Origin: Cristatella mucedo
Lineage: Eukaryota > Bryozoa > Phylactolaemata > Cristatellidae
DNA length: 64,000 nucleotides
Reading direction: 5' to 3'
Assembly (NCBI GenBank): GCA_009760855.2
Contig: WPIO01000007.1
Location: 3,339,501-3,403,500 of the forward strand
Shown here: one piece after another, positions 10,386-25,899 of the stretch
How positions within the stretch are numbered: the first letter of the stretch is position 1
Layout of the letters: each line of letters starts with the position of its first letter
Program-made: the position numbers and the translations under genes
Notes under the pieces: generated by a model
Database searches by the model: none
What the model saw: the letters and a program-made list of their open reading frames with translations, nothing else
What the model was told of the DNA's origin: nothing

Positions 10386-12395
10386 TGTTGCAGCACTGCA
10401 GAGGCAGCACACTACAGGCCGGCTGCTGTTGGACTGACCTCAGCAGCACTTGGCTGCTACTGCGGCCAGCGGCTGGCACATCAGCCCAGGTGGTTGCAAA
10501 GCAAACCGGCCGGTTCGGTCAGCATGCGACCGATGCACCTACACAGGAACGAGGCGCGGATTAATGAGGTCTCCACCCGCGGTCGAAGCAAGAGAAAGGC
10601 CAACTCACATGTGCTGCGAGTACACCAGAGTGAGTGGCTCCAGCTTCGTATTGAGGCAGCGAGCTGAGCACTACGCAAGCTCAACGAGATCGCAGCCGAG
10701 CCTCAGCAGGTTACAGACTTCATCTCACGCAACAAAGAGAAAAAGAGAGTCAGGAGAGCAGTTGAGGTGGTGCGTAAAATGGCAGTAGCAGCAGCTCCGG
10801 GCGGCTAGAAAAGGTGTGCCAGAGTCGGCAGCAGGAGAGTGGATGTCCGTGCGCAAGAATTGTGGAAGTTAGTTCCACAGTCTGGGACCTGCACAGCAAA
10901 AAGCTTGTGTCACCAACAGTCTTTTAGGGGAGGATGAATGGAACAGCCAATTTAGTGTCCACAGCGCACGAGGGGATGGGAAATAATCTGGACATGTTCA
11001 GATCTAACGGGCAACACTAAAAAAAATCGGAGCCTCTATCTAGGAGAGAAGTTCACCGAGCCCATCGCATACTGTGGTTACTTCATGAGGTCCATGCCAC
11101 CTTGAAGAAAGGGGGTGGTAGCATACTACCGAATGGAGGAATCTTACCGAACACATAACCCTAGCCTTTCCACACGACAGACTTGCCTGTCCACGAACCT
11201 CGATGGTACCCCGACGTTTATGAAATTGCGCAGACAGAACCCCATACGCTCACACTCAACCCAGCTATATGGCATAATACAAGAATGATTAACTGGATAT
11301 CATAGATATAGCCAGCATATGAAATAGCCAGATATAGTGTGGCTGTGGTGGAGCGATGGGCCAAAAATCCTTGCGAAGCTTCTTCTTTCTGATCGGTCAA
11401 GGGGGGGGGGAGGCAGAGCCCTCTTTCCCAATGTCGGTATGCCTACACTGAAAATGACACTGGACCTAGCCCTGCCTTACCTATAAGCCAGTGTGACACC
11501 AATACTCTCGACTTTGGTGATGGCATAGTCAACCGAGGTCAAGGTTCGACCCTGTGTCGAAATCCTGGTTAATTAAGTCTAGGCCTGCAGATGGGGTAAG
11601 CCAACAACTTCCCTGTGTTCAAACTGCAGGTCGACCCTGGTCGTGGAATTCAGTCTGGCAGCAGACTCGATGCTCTATGGCCACAGTGCACACATGCTGG
11701 AGCAGTAGCTGCTGCTGCTCCTGCTGAGGTTCTTCTGTAGCTATACGAACGATGATGCTGAATCAACAGATCTTTGCTTTTACTTTTCTTTTCCAAATAC
11801 TTCCTTCTGTCTAAGACTAAGCTGCCTGAAACACTAGAGGACTGGGAATCAACCAAAACAGGGGCTCTGACGTCAAAGATACTACACTGGTCAGCAAGGC
11901 TTCATTGGTAAGTGGGTGGGGTAGGTGGAGGTGTGGCCAGGGTGGGATACCACTGCAGCGATCCACTTGACATTTGTGGTCCCATCCCCACCTATGAGGT
12001 GAGCAGTCAAAAACAAAATAGCCTACAAGCCACAGGGAACAACCCACCTGCAGCAGCTTGGCCGGTTGGGGCTGGTGAAATCTGGGACACCAGGAACCGA
12101 CCTGTCCAGTTCAGGGTGCAAGGAACTAGGGTTTTATATCTACAAACTTCGTGGAGTTTGTATCATACCCATCTATAAGACCTTGACCGGTGTTGCTTCG
12201 TTCACCAACTCTGAATCACAGCACCTCGGCCGGCAATTGGCCACCGTCGGGCAGATGGGTGGCTCTCTCTTCCGAGCAGAAGGGCGGTTCCTGCACTGCA
12301 TCTGCTGCTCTTGTCTGGCTGCTCTTGACTCAATTGCAATTCTGCTTTCGGCCGGACGACCAACAATTAACCCATTAAGCCTCCCCAGCTAGTGA
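10386..12395 (-). other. tim intron, no recognised feature
   Basis: I see no supported gene or clear mobile element. There is a short G-run at 11401-11410. Open frames are short and lack recognisable motifs. Confidence 0.5.
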
Positions 12396-12399
12396 TTAA

Positions 12400-12840
12400 T
12401 GTGGCTGCAAATCCCAGAGGTGCATTCGTGTCTCCTTTGATGAAGAAGCTTGGATCAGGTCGATCAACTAATATTGACTAAAATTCCTTTTTTCCTGACC
12501 CATAAGACCTGCCAGGGCTAGGCCCTGCATACCTAGCTGAACTGCTACACTAGTTTCAGCCTCCTTGTGCTGCCTTCACGTCCTCCGAAGACAATAAATT
12601 AGCTGTTCCATTCCTCCTCCCCCACTCAGAGCGCTGGCAACAGAAGCTTTTGCTCTGCTGGTCCTAGGCTGTGAAAGTCACTTCCACAATTCTGATGCAA
12701 CGACACCTTCATTCCTGCTGCTGACTATGGCAATCCTTTCCAGCCGACTGATGCAGCTACTTTCATGCTATTCACTGCCTTGATTGCCTTCCTGACTCAG
12801 CTATGCCCAAAGAGCTCAGACCAGGAGTGCACTACAGAAA
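12400..12840 (+). mobile_element. LINE 3' fragment, second family
   Basis: This is a decayed reverse-transcriptase C-terminal region. It matches the copy at 62833-63230 in words such as AATAAATTAGCTGTTCCATTCC and TCCTAGGCTGTG, and in the downstream CTACTTTCATGCTATTCACT. Frameshifts and stops break the frame. The 5' side resembles the QRFEHVSPLLKELGW region seen at 24540. Confidence 0.78.
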
Positions 12841-12954
12841 AGTCTTGTGAGTAATGCTTCATTAGTTTTTGCGGCTTTGTAGTTAATAATAAAAACAATT
12901 CTGCATTGCACCCTCAAAAAGGTTAGAAAGAACGGTTAATTGCTTTAGCAGCCT

Positions 12955-13085
12955 TACTTGCATAGGCAGCAGAAGACCCTTAATGGCTATCAACACAGCA
13001 CTGGGCAATAAAGGATTGGCCACGGGAGGACTCGAACCCACGACCCGGGTCCTGAAGAGCAAGCACCTTACCTCATGGGCTTGGT
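12955..13085 (-). mobile_element. tRNA-derived SINE, family 2
   Basis: This is a minus-strand copy; the plus strand shows GGACTCGAACCCACGACCC (B-box side). The body word GGCTATCAACACAGC lies on its 3' side. It abuts a LINE 3' end on its right. Confidence 0.85.
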
Positions 13086-14230
<1,145 letters not shown>

Positions 14231-14249
14231 GGCACTTTAGTGGGTCATC

Positions 14250-14430
14250 GGATAATAATACTAATACATTTAATGAAGAGCCCTCGGAGAACTCAAGCTC
14301 TTTCGAGGCGCTTTACAATTGCAACAAAGAAAGCACAATCAAATAGTTAGTGGTAGCATGTTCAATAAACAGCAAGAATAACATGTTTAGGGGTGACATA
14401 CAGTGGGGCAGCATGTGGATGATTGTTGCC
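14250..14430 (-). mobile_element. LINE 3' end fragment
   Basis: The minus-strand tip of the main LINE family starts with the TAATAATACTAATACATTTA tail and CGGAGAACTCAAGCTCTTTC hairpin. It sits immediately beside the larger LINE remnant at 13086-14230. Confidence 0.75.

Positions 14431-17636
<3,206 letters not shown>

Positions 17637-17681
<45 letters not shown>
17637..17681 (+). repeat. (CT)n microsatellite upstream of GPCR gene
   Basis: A CT run of about 45 bp lies some 350 bp upstream of the GPCR start codon. In this position it could be part of the promoter or 5' UTR, since GA/CT tracts are common in animal promoters, but this is inference. Confidence 0.95.
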
Positions 17682-17683
<2 letters not shown>

Positions 17684-18033
17684 GCATTGCTGCTCCGTGC
17701 TGCATGGATGGGAAGACACACAGCGATTGCTCGGCAAGCAGCGTTCACACGGCCCTCAGCTGACCGACCACATCTTGTAGGCAGTCGAGCAGCTCATCGC
17801 AAGCACCTGACAATCCAACGCCAGGGTGCCCGTCGTGCGATTGAAGAGCAGCCGGTCGAAGTCGGCCACCGCCTGCCCCCCCCCGGCTTGCATTCGCCTC
17901 TTGAGCGCTGTCGCGGCTGCTACGCTGCGCCCAAGCCGCGGGACACCATCCTCCGGCCGACACACCAAGCGCAGCGGCCGAGTTCACGCGCGCCCCATTC
18001 ATCTCGAGGCCTCTCGAGCTCTCCACGGCGGCA

Positions 18034-19617
18034 ATGAACGGCAGCTGGCTTGCCCCTGCCGACTTGGCTGCGGCCGCCACGGCTGCATCGCTCGACGTTC
18101 GCAACACGAACTACGCGACCACCTCCGCCGAGCCGCAGGCGCCGGCCACTCCAGATGACGAGCGGCCCTTGGTGCTGACGGCTGCGTTCGACGCGGCCAT
18201 CTTCGTCGGCATCCCGCTGGCCGCCGTCGGCTTTGCGCTCGACGTGTTCACGCTGACGGCGCTCGCTCGTCTGCGCATCAGCTTCCCGAGCAGGCGCGTC
18301 GTCCTGGCCAGCCTGTGCGTGGCCGACGCGCTGCTCGCGCTCGCCACGCTCGGCCTGCTCAGCGTCGAGTACGCGGGCGGCCGCCGGCGCGCCTGGCCGC
18401 CAGCAGCAGCAGCAGGCGACCAGGAGGAGGTGGTGGCGGCTGCCGAGGAGGCCGCCGCCGTCGCCGAGCGGCGCGCCCTGTGCACGGCCGAGGCGCTGCG
18501 CTGGCTCTGGGACGCGGCCACCAGCGCGCACCTGCTCACGCTGCTGGCGCTAGCCGCTCAGCAATTCGTGTCGGTGCGCTGGCCGCTGCAGAGCGACGGC
18601 TGGCTGACGGCGCGCTGCTCGACGCTAGCGATGGCCGCCGTGTGGGCGGCCAGCTGCGTGCTGCCGGCGACGCGAGCCGTCCTCGTTGCCACGGCGACGG
18701 CCCGCGACCGCCACGTCGACGCGTGGCCCGCCAAGGGCACGACTCGCTTCTGCTACCAGCTGGTGCGCTACTTGTACAGCGACGACCCGGTCACCGGGGC
18801 CTACGCCCTGCCCTACGGTCAGGCTGAACACGAGCGTGCGGCCATGCTGGCCGAGCTGGCGGTCAAGGGCAGCGTGCTGCTGGCGCTCGGCGCTTCATAC
18901 GGCTACGTGTTCGCAGCCGTGCACCGGCTGAGCGAGCACGGCGCCGCCGCCTCGACAGCCGCCGCCACCGCCAAGGACGGCAGCCGCGGCCGCCAGCCGA
19001 AGCACCCATGGTGCAGCGACCGCCGACGAGGAGAGCGGCGCGTCCTCGTCACGGCGCTCGTCGTCACTCTGCTCTTTCTTGCCTGCTACCTGCCGCTGCT
19101 CTGCTACAACGCAGTGCGCATCTACGGCAACTACGAGCACCGCTGGCCGACAGAGATCGGAGCCACCTTGCTCACGGTCGTCTGCGCGACCACGGTGCTA
19201 GACCCGGTCGTCTACGCCTTCCGACTGACCGAGCTTCGAGCCGGCGTGCGCAGAGCCACCATGCGCCAGCTGGGTCTGGACGGTCGCCGGTCGGTACCGG
19301 ACGGCCGCTGCGGTGGCGACGGCTCGGCGGTGCGAGGACCTGCCGGTGCCGCTTTCAAGCGCCTCTGCTGCCGAGCGGCCGACAGGCACGACTGCTGCCG
19401 GCCGCACGGCGGCAGTGGCGGCGCCGTGTCGCCGCAGCGGGCGACTTCGGCGCTCACGCTCTCGCCGCACACGTCGATCGATTCGGCTAAGGCCGGCCAT
19501 GCGGCAACAGAGAACGGCAAGGCGGTCCAGCCGCAAGGACATTCGCCCGTGTCCTCGCAGTTCGGGGTCGTCGAGCCGGACGCGATGGACAGCCTCATTC
19601 AGGGAAGTGCCTGCTGA
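18034..19617 (+). CDS. intronless rhodopsin-like (class A) GPCR with atypical DRY motif
   Basis: One uninterrupted GC-rich frame of 527 residues. It encodes a seven-helix receptor: TM1 about 50-75, TM2 88-110 (LASLCVADALLAL), TM3 153-177, TM4 195-218, TM5 272-296, TM6 337-360 (LACYLPLLCYNA) and TM7 372-396. Cys150 and Cys240 could form the usual TM3-loop disulfide. TM7 ends LDPVVYAFRLTELR, a DPxxYAFR variant of NPxxY like that in melanocortin-type receptors. The DRY position reads Q176-Q177-F178 (QQFVSVRWPLQ), so the key Arg is missing. The N-terminus starts MNGSW with an N-glycosylation site. The third loop is short and Ala/Arg-rich. The tail has a CC pair and ends GSAC. The gene lies inside a tim intron on the opposite strand. 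The ligand is unknown. The start is the first ATG and has A or C around it. Confidence 0.88.
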   Translation: MNGSWLAPADLAAAATAASLDVRNTNYATTSAEPQAPATPDDERPLVLTAAFDAAIFVGIPLAAVGFALDVFTLTALARLRISFPSRRVVLASLCVADALLALATLGLLSVEYAGGRRRAWPPAAAAGDQEEVVAAAEEAAAVAERRALCTAEALRWLWDAATSAHLLTLLALAAQQFVSVRWPLQSDGWLTARCSTLAMAAVWAASCVLPATRAVLVATATARDRHVDAWPAKGTTRFCYQLVRYLYSDDPVTGAYALPYGQAEHERAAMLAELAVKGSVLLALGASYGYVFAAVHRLSEHGAAASTAAATAKDGSRGRQPKHPWCSDRRRGERRVLVTALVVTLLFLACYLPLLCYNAVRIYGNYEHRWPTEIGATLLTVVCATTVLDPVVYAFRLTELRAGVRRATMRQLGLDGRRSVPDGRCGGDGSAVRGPAGAAFKRLCCRAADRHDCCRPHGGSGGAVSPQRATSALTLSPHTSIDSAKAGHAATENGKAVQPQGHSPVSSQFGVVEPDAMDSLIQGSAC

Positions 19618-19666
19618 CCGGAGGCGGCTGGCCGCAAAAGTTCCAAGCTTGTGGTCTAGTGCTCTG

Positions 19667-19668
<2 letters not shown>

Positions 19669-19698
<30 letters not shown>
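19669..19698 (+). repeat. (CT)15 microsatellite
   Basis: This short CT tract starts 52 bp after the GPCR stop codon, probably inside its 3' UTR. A C-run follows at 19711-19720. Confidence 0.95.
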
Positions 19699-19699
<1 letters not shown>

Positions 19700-19701
<2 letters not shown>

Positions 19702-20599
19702 GCAAGCGCCACCCCCCCCCCGGGAGATGGGTGAGTGAGTGAGGCAGTGAGCTTTCGTCGCACTACAGCTCTACACTGGGCCAGTGAGCGGTGAGCCAAA
19801 GGCCGAGGAGCAGAGGGGCTCGGCTGCTGCTCGGCAGATGATGCTGGCAACGCTCTGTGACCCCCAGCTCGGCAGAAGCAGCTGGCAGCAACCGTGGTGG
19901 CAGAGCCGTCGTCCATCAGAGCTGGCTGAATCGAGAAGTGCTTACTGGGTTTTGTTATTTCCTAGGAATCGCCTTTCAGCCAGTCAGTCAGTTTCTAATT
20001 GAAAACTAATGGACCAATAGAGCGCTGCCCGAGTGAAGTTGCTGTTAGCAATAGCTCGGATGAAGCAGCTCACTGACCGAAAACAAGAAAAGGCTAGTCA
20101 CTCAACTTGGCTTGCCAAGCAAAAGTGAGTGATACAACCAAAGAGAAAGGCAGGCAGAGGGGGCAGGGGATGCTGGCCACTGCCACGGACCGAGGCCTGC
20201 TATGTGTGCCCATTCAGTGGCAGTGTTCGTCTGCTTTCGTGATCCTGAGCGAAAAACGGGCCAAGCGGCCAGGACCTTGCAAGACTGCCAAGCTCCAACC
20301 AACCAGCCAGCCAGCCAGCCAGCGCGGCTGGGGAGTGCAGTAGCAGAATAGAATGCACGAGTATATATGTACGCATCTATGCATCCCACCAGTGTTCTAT
20401 GCTAAGCCGAAGCGGCTACGTGGGAGTAATGGTGAAGCATCTTTTTACACAACACTCAATGCCAAGGCAGTGGCTTTTGACATGCTTACGGTGGCAAACT
20501 GACTTATGCTGAAGGAGTGGCTGTGGTGGTGGTGGAAAGCGGCAGCAGCTGCTGCTGCTGCCACGGAAAGAAATACAGGAAGGGAACACCGGAGCCATG
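19700..20599 (-). other. tim intron / downstream of GPCR gene
   Basis: I see no second gene. There is a short CCAG tandem (20299-20320). No clear AATAAA poly(A) signal is present close to the GPCR stop; the nearest is near 20619. Confidence 0.45.
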
Positions 20600-20970
20600 C
20601 ATAATAATAATCACGTCAATAAAATAAGTCATTTGATAGCAACCTAAGAGGATTAAATCTCTCTTCTCTCTCTCTCCGTTTCCCCCTCTCTCTATCACTA
20701 GCTCTCTCTCTCTCTCTCTCTCTCTCGGCACTTTACATATGTTGTAAGGAAGCATGTCAATTGGTTAATGAGAGTATGCAGTGTCTACACACATAAGCAC
20801 ATAAAAGGATAGTTCCCAGGGACCCAGCATTTGCTGTGAGTAAAAGGCTTTTAGCTTTGTTTGATTACGTTGTTAAGTCATCAGGTGATGACGAAATGTC
20901 AGCTGCTAAAAGCTCCACACTTAGAGAGCCAAAAGTGGGTGACACAATTTTGAAGTCGATACTAACGCAA
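20600..20970 (-). mobile_element. LINE 3' end fragment with CT-expanded tail hairpin
   Basis: This is a minus-strand piece of the main LINE family: TAATAATAATCACG tail, GAGGATTAAATCTCTCTTCT hairpin, then GCACTTTACATATG and the 3' UTR. A CT-rich stretch (20660-20727) expanded inside the tail hairpin. Confidence 0.8.
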
Positions 20971-21736
20971 TACAAAATAATCGGTCAAACATTAAGGTAG
21001 CCAGCCCCCCATTGAATTTCTCGAGGAAGACGACAGGTCAAAGATACTGTAGTCTTGCTTGGTTGCACTTGCCAGCTGTACAGTGCTCGAACTCTACGAT
21101 GCAGGTCATGGGTATGAGGTCAGCAGCAGGCAATTCTATATTGCCTAATATAAGTGGATGAAAGCTAAGGCTCTTCTGCATGTTGCTATGAAAGAATATG
21201 GCTGTCGAATGATTTTTACTTCCGGAGCATGCTGCGCACACTGCAAACAAAATGCATAGTGTAACTCTTTAGATTGGCAAAGGCATCCTGATGCAGGGGC
21301 AATTTTTTTTCATACATCGAAAATGTCTTGCTCTTCACTCTTTCGTGAGACCGGAAAAACTACTTTCTTGCCTGCTGCCAAGGCACTACAGCAAAATCTG
21401 TCAAAGGCTGCGTATGACTAGTTACTACCTCACTCACCACCACCTACGACTAGTACAGCTGTTACTGGAATTGCTGCTTTTAATTCTGATAGCGGGCCAG
21501 AACAGAGCTGTCCTCTCCATGTCCAAACCGGCGGAGAGCTGCTAAGGATGGCTGCAGTGAACAACGCCTAGATTCCCTGCAGAGGGCCGATTGTACGCTC
21601 TTTTGCCCGGACACGCCCTGCAGTGAATCATGCCACACCCGGCTAACTGGGCCAGCCAACGTGATGCGGCACACCGACCGAGATGTATCAGGGCTAAACC
21701 ACTGCCCCAACAATGCGCATGATCTCAGCTCCTTTC

Positions 21737-21739
<3 letters not shown>
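20971..21739 (-). other. tim intron, no recognised feature
   Basis: I see no supported gene in this part of the intron. Confidence 0.5.

Positions 21740-21832
<93 letters not shown>
21740..21832 (+). repeat. (CT)46 microsatellite
   Basis: This is an uninterrupted CT run of 93 bp. In the tim transcript it reads as GA repeats, 405 nt downstream of exon 22237-22354. Confidence 0.98.
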
Positions 21833-21833
<1 letters not shown>

Positions 21834-22236
21834 AGCCTTCTGACAAACTACAGCATACATAACCACACACTTTCGGTAGAACTTTTCCAGCTGCACCGGA
21901 AGACAGACCTTCATTGGTCATCCTATACCTTGCCGGTCACGTGGTCGGCACAGGACACACCGACCAGCCCTCAGCTGAGATGCCCCACCGAGCGCCGAAC
22001 ACGGAGGTTGTGCAGCCGCCTAGTGTAGCAGATGCAACAGGATTAATGCAGCAGTAAGGTAGAGCGTCACAGCTAGCTCTCTCTCGTGCATGCAATCCGG
22101 GTCATCATGAGGGCCACAAGCGCTTCCTACTCAGCCAACGACCGGCTGCCAAAAGTTGCAAACATGGCGACCACACACCGATGCCTACCGGGCAGGTGCC
22201 AGCAAGGCGCGAGAGCGCCTTGCTGCGTAGGCTCAC

Positions 22237-22354
22237 CTCGAAGCTTCCGTAAACGAACCACATGATACCGACGGCTGGCACGACCAGCTGCGTGCACTGC
22301 GAGGAGTTGGCAGCATAGAACAGCAGCTCATCGAGGCCTTGCACCAGCAGGTCG
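22237..22354 (-). CDS. tim: timeless exon (IDKLL-like block)
   Basis: This 118-bp exon encodes DLLVQGLDELLFYAANSSQC and then TQLVVPAVGIMWFVYGSFE. It aligns to LWNLFIQSIDKLLLYL...VQLIALIYKDQ of Drosophila TIM. The acceptor is GTTTGTAG (56-55 of 22300s) and the donor is GAG|GTGAGC (22236). It needs a preceding exon ending in phase 2, but exon 31749-31911 ends in phase 0. The expected LLLRNILHIP segment must therefore lie in an exon not yet found between 22355 and 31748. The exon itself ends in phase 0. Confidence 0.85.
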
Positions 22355-22393
22355 CTACAAACGAAGCGACAGGCAGTGAATCGTTAAAGAGAG

Positions 22394-22396
<3 letters not shown>

Positions 22397-22469
<73 letters not shown>
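22397..22469 (+). repeat. (GA)36 microsatellite
   Basis: This GA run of 73 bp reads as CU repeats in the tim transcript. It ends 42 nt upstream of the acceptor of exon 22237-22354, in the polypyrimidine-tract position. Confidence 0.98.
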
Positions 22470-22472
<3 letters not shown>

Positions 22473-22955
22473 CAGCAGCAAGCTTCTGGTGAGCTAGCCT
22501 AGGCGAGCCCAGGGCTTGCGGAGAACGCAGCAGCAGCAGTTCTCACGATCGTCAGTGCTTAGAGAGGGCACTTGAATCGCTTTCAAACGTGCTCAAAGCC
22601 ACGATGAGCCAAAGACATCACCAGTGACTGTTGGAGCAGTGCATGTCACACTTGACGGACCGCAGTAAAGGTCGGATCCTATACATATATGCTTATCGCT
22701 ATTTGCTGCTTGTGCGGGAAGCCCAGGAAAATAAGACACCGACAACCTGCCGCTGCTGCTGCTGCATGACTCGTACATTCGCGACACTGACATCGCGTCA
22801 AGACTTTTTCATGCTGCTCGCAACTTGCTGCAGGTCCTTCTGACAGTGCATCTGAGAGGCAATTACAATTGGCGCAAAACTAAGCAACTACTCTTGCCTA
22901 GTGTGAATAGCGCTTGTCCTGTAGCATGCATCTGTATGCAATCTGGGTTGTCCTA
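22470..22955 (-). other. tim intron, no recognised feature
   Basis: I see no supported gene in this stretch. Confidence 0.5.
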
Positions 22956-23535
22956 TTCCGAAGTAACATTTCAATATACAGCCACATCAGCTCCAGTCAA
23001 GTCTGCCTACTTTCAGCTAGATAGCACTGCAAAAATTCGGGCCTGCTTAGATAACGATACCACATCCAAGTTGGCCCATGCATTTGTGACAATGTCTAGA
23101 CTATGGGTGTAAATTAATTACTTGCATATGTTCGGGCCTCTCAATTAAGCTCTTACGGTTTGCATAAAACTCTGCAGCCAGGATTGCCGGTCGTTAACGT
23201 CACAGATGCCACATTAAACCACTTCTCCCCTTACCCGACCAGAATGACTCTAAATCAAGCAGTGTCTCGAATTCAAGGTTTCGTCACTCAATTTTAGGCT
23301 CCTTGGTTTTGTCAGATATTTTTAGGTCTCTCCGTTCTTTGCTTCTGACTACCTATCCCAACCGCTTCCAAATCAGGGTAGGCAAAGTATCACCAACTTG
23401 TCTGAATGGAGACGTTTAGCTATGCCTCTGAACAATCTCAAATCCTTTAGAAACCGTGCCTTTAGTTAACGTAATCCCAAAACCGGGAACTCACCCCCAA
23501 CTGACATTAAGACATCCCTCCTGACCCTAATGGAT
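22956..23535 (+). mobile_element. LINE 3' half fragment, main family
   Basis: The plus-strand translation shows VKSAYFQLDSTAKIRACLDN followed by DTTSKLAHAFVT. This matches VKSAYFQLHNIAKIRACLDK in the copy at 41114-42187. It continues decayed to an (AATAAT)n-like tail near 23535. It is inactive. Confidence 0.85.
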
Positions 23536-23544
23536 TTAATAATA

Positions 23545-23692
23545 ATAGTAATATAATATAATTCATTTCTATACCCCCTTGAGAGAACTTAATCTCTTAT
23601 TCAGGCGCTTCACATATTCCACGGGGCTCGAGCCCACGACCTCGGCCAGGCCTTGGTCGAGGCTAGAACCTAACCACTGGGCCACATTTAGA
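23545..23692 (-). mobile_element. tRNA-derived SINE, family 1
   Basis: This is a minus-strand copy. The plus strand shows AATTCATTTCTATACCCCCT and GAGAGAACTTAATCTCTTAT, then GGGGCTCGAGCCCACGACCT and the head end CCACTGGGCCAC. Confidence 0.87.
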
Positions 23693-23984
23693 AAGAAAGC
23701 TCAGAAAACATCTGTTCCTCACATCATTCGCTGTGTCTGTGTGAATCGCCCTTTGTGCACTTATTCATGCTGACACGGCATTTTGTCACAAACCAATCGA
23801 CATGCTTCCTTTGCAGTATACAGTGTATGCAAAGTGCCCAGAAAAAGATGCAGTTCTCTCAGGGTGCTATAAAAACTTCTTATGATTATCATTATTATTA
23901 CTATTATTACATCATAACTGCCACAATACACCACTTTTCACAATCCTTCGCTCGCTCCCTCAAGTATCGACTGCAAGATTTTGT
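23693..23984 (-). other. tim intron, low-complexity ATT patch
   Basis: This region holds an ATT-rich tract (23886-23912) beside a LINE/SINE-like tip (GAAAAAGATGCAGTTCTCTC). Nothing else is recognised. Confidence 0.5.
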
Positions 23985-24940
23985 TTAGGCCCTTTCGTTC
24001 TAGCACTCCTGATCTACCTATCTGATGTACATCCTAATCTGAATGCTTGCCTTGCAGACATTCTATCATGGATGTCAGCAAATTTCCTTAAACTAAACAA
24101 CAAACTGAACTGCTGCTCATAGAACCCCATAAACATGTGACTGGACTAGAAGACTCTTCTAATAGGTTATGCTGTTGTGTGACCATCATCATGTGCTCAG
24201 AATTTAGATGCCATCTTTGACAGCTGCCTAAATTTTGAAAGCTTCTTTAAGAAGACTGCCTCCACAAGTAGCCACCACGTCTCGATCCCTATCTAAGATT
24301 AGGAACTGTCTTCCACGGTGGCTTGTAAAGAAATGAACTAGCTCCCTAGTTTTGTGCTCCCTTTGCAGCAAATGTAGTGCCTAAAAAGAGATCGAGTTCT
24401 ATGAGGGTGCTATATCAAATGTATTTTTATTATTATTTTGTCTTGGCTAGATTATTGTAATTGCCTTTTGGCTGGGCTGCCGAAAAAAGCAACTAGACCG
24501 CTGCTGACTATGAATATGGCTGCAAGGTTAGTCTTAATGTCCCAGAGGTTTGAGCACGTGTCTCCTTTGCTGAAAGAGCTTGGATGGCTGTGGGTTGATC
24601 GATTGATATAGACAAAGTTCTTACGCTGACCCACAAAGCCCACCATGGCTTGGCTCCTTCATACCTAGCTGACTGCTGCACCAGTTTCAGCCTCCTTGCA
24701 CCTCAGGTCTTGTACGGATAATACATTAGTTGTTCCATTCCTCTGCTTAAAGACCGTTAACGACAGAAGTTTTTGCTCTACAGGCCCTAGACTGTGGAAC
24801 GTACTTCCACAGTTCTTAGGCAACAACAACTACTCTCCTGCTGCCGACAATAGCACATCCTTTTCAGCCGTCCCAAACTGCTGCTTCCATGCTAATCACT
24901 ACCTCAACTGTTCTCCTGACTGAGCGATGCTTCTTATGTT
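23985..24940 (+). mobile_element. decayed LINE RT region, second family, with nested LINE tail
   Basis: The plus-strand frames give SWMSANFLKLNNK (RT palm/thumb), then LDYCNCLLAGLPKKAT, QRFEHVSPLLKELGW and TVNDRSFCSTGPRLWNVLPQ. The 3' tail of the main LINE family (AAAAAGAGATCGAGTTCTAT, ending near 24437 in an ATT tract) interrupts it. Frames are broken. Confidence 0.8.
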
Positions 24941-24967
24941 GTCTTTGTTGAGATACACCCACGCCCG

Positions 24968-25017
24968 CCCGCGCACACACACACGCACGCGAGCACACAC
25001 ACACACACACACACATA
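24968..25017 (+). repeat. imperfect (CA)n microsatellite
   Basis: This is a short interrupted CA/CG repeat directly after the LINE remnant at 23985-24940. Confidence 0.9.
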
Positions 25018-25192
25018 TCAGGCGAGGCTTCGTACCACCTACTCTTCTGGTTCTACTGGTTTGATTGTGCCTCTAATGAACATCAAACCATGCCTTCAGC
25101 TCATACGTCCTCCAAGCCTCGAGCTCACTACCCACTGAGATGATGTCAACTCCTGATTTCACGAAATCGAGAAAAAATACTACCTGATTTTA

Positions 25193-25330
25193 CAGCCTCT
25201 TATGTATAGCAACAGAAGAGCCTTTATGGCTATCACCACCGCTTGCAGCGGCGATAAGGATCGCTGGTCACAAGATTCGAACCAACGACCTCGGAACCGA
25301 GGTAGTGAAAAAAGCAACTGCCTTAAATTT
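25193..25330 (-). mobile_element. tRNA-derived SINE, family 2
   Basis: This is a minus-strand copy. The plus strand shows GTATAGCAACAGAAGAGCC, GGCTATCACCACCGCTTG and the B-box side GATTCGAACCAACGACC. Confidence 0.85.
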
Positions 25331-25469
25331 AATAAGAAGCTACAGCAACATGTTGACCACAGCCTTCACTAAGTCCACGTGAATCGAAATCTTCCTTGCA
25401 TTCTTTGGTTTGCTGAAACTAATTGACAAGCTTCCTTTTTTATATATGTAAAGTACTTACAAGGAGATT

Positions 25470-25745
25470 AGGTTTATTGGAGTTGGTACATACATGTTAC
25501 AGTATTACTACTCAGCAGGTATCTTGAAAAATGGCTTACTGAGTACAATCGCTCCAACATCACATCGCTCAAAAGCTGGCCAAGCTCCCTTGCCCTGTTT
25601 GATGTGACCGAGCCGCCCCTCCCTGCTGAAATCGATAAACTGCTGACAACCGATGCCGCCCCTACAGGCATTTCTTCCTTTCATACCACCAAGGTCAATA
25701 AATAACTGGTGCAGGAGCAGCCACGGTCACTGATTCCTCCCTCAA
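25470..25745 (+). mobile_element. possible LINE linker fragment
   Basis: A plus-strand frame reads SSLALFDVTEPPLPAEIDKL and then LTTDAAPTGISSF, resembling the spacer between endonuclease and RT of LINEs of this type. It is short and the match is weak. An unrelated intergenic frame is possible. Confidence 0.4.
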
Positions 25746-25756
25746 TTTCATACTGT

Positions 25757-25880
25757 TTGCAGCAATAATAATAATAGTAATATGTTTGTATGGTGCCCTC
25801 GGAGAACTCTCTAGGCACTCTACATCTCTTTCTAGGCACTTTACATTTGCTGCAAAGGAAGCATGATCGAGTCAGTCCCC
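25757..25880 (-). mobile_element. LINE 3' tip
   Basis: This is the minus-strand end of the main LINE family: AATAATAATAGTAATATGTT tail, CCTCGGAGAACT and TTTACATTTGCTGCAAAGGA. Confidence 0.78.
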
Positions 25881-25899
25881 TTCAAATGGTCTTTCAAAT

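Noticed and set aside
17745..18107. Minus-strand frames opposite the GPCR 5' region, including VADFDRLLFNRTTGTLALD with a GTGCTT donor
   Set aside because: The acceptor side lacks a pyrimidine tract and the frame lies in CpG-rich sequence antisense to the GPCR; no tim similarity.
18315..18827. Other frames overlapping the GPCR on both strands
   Set aside because: GC-rich shadow frames; only the 18034 frame shows seven helices and receptor motifs.
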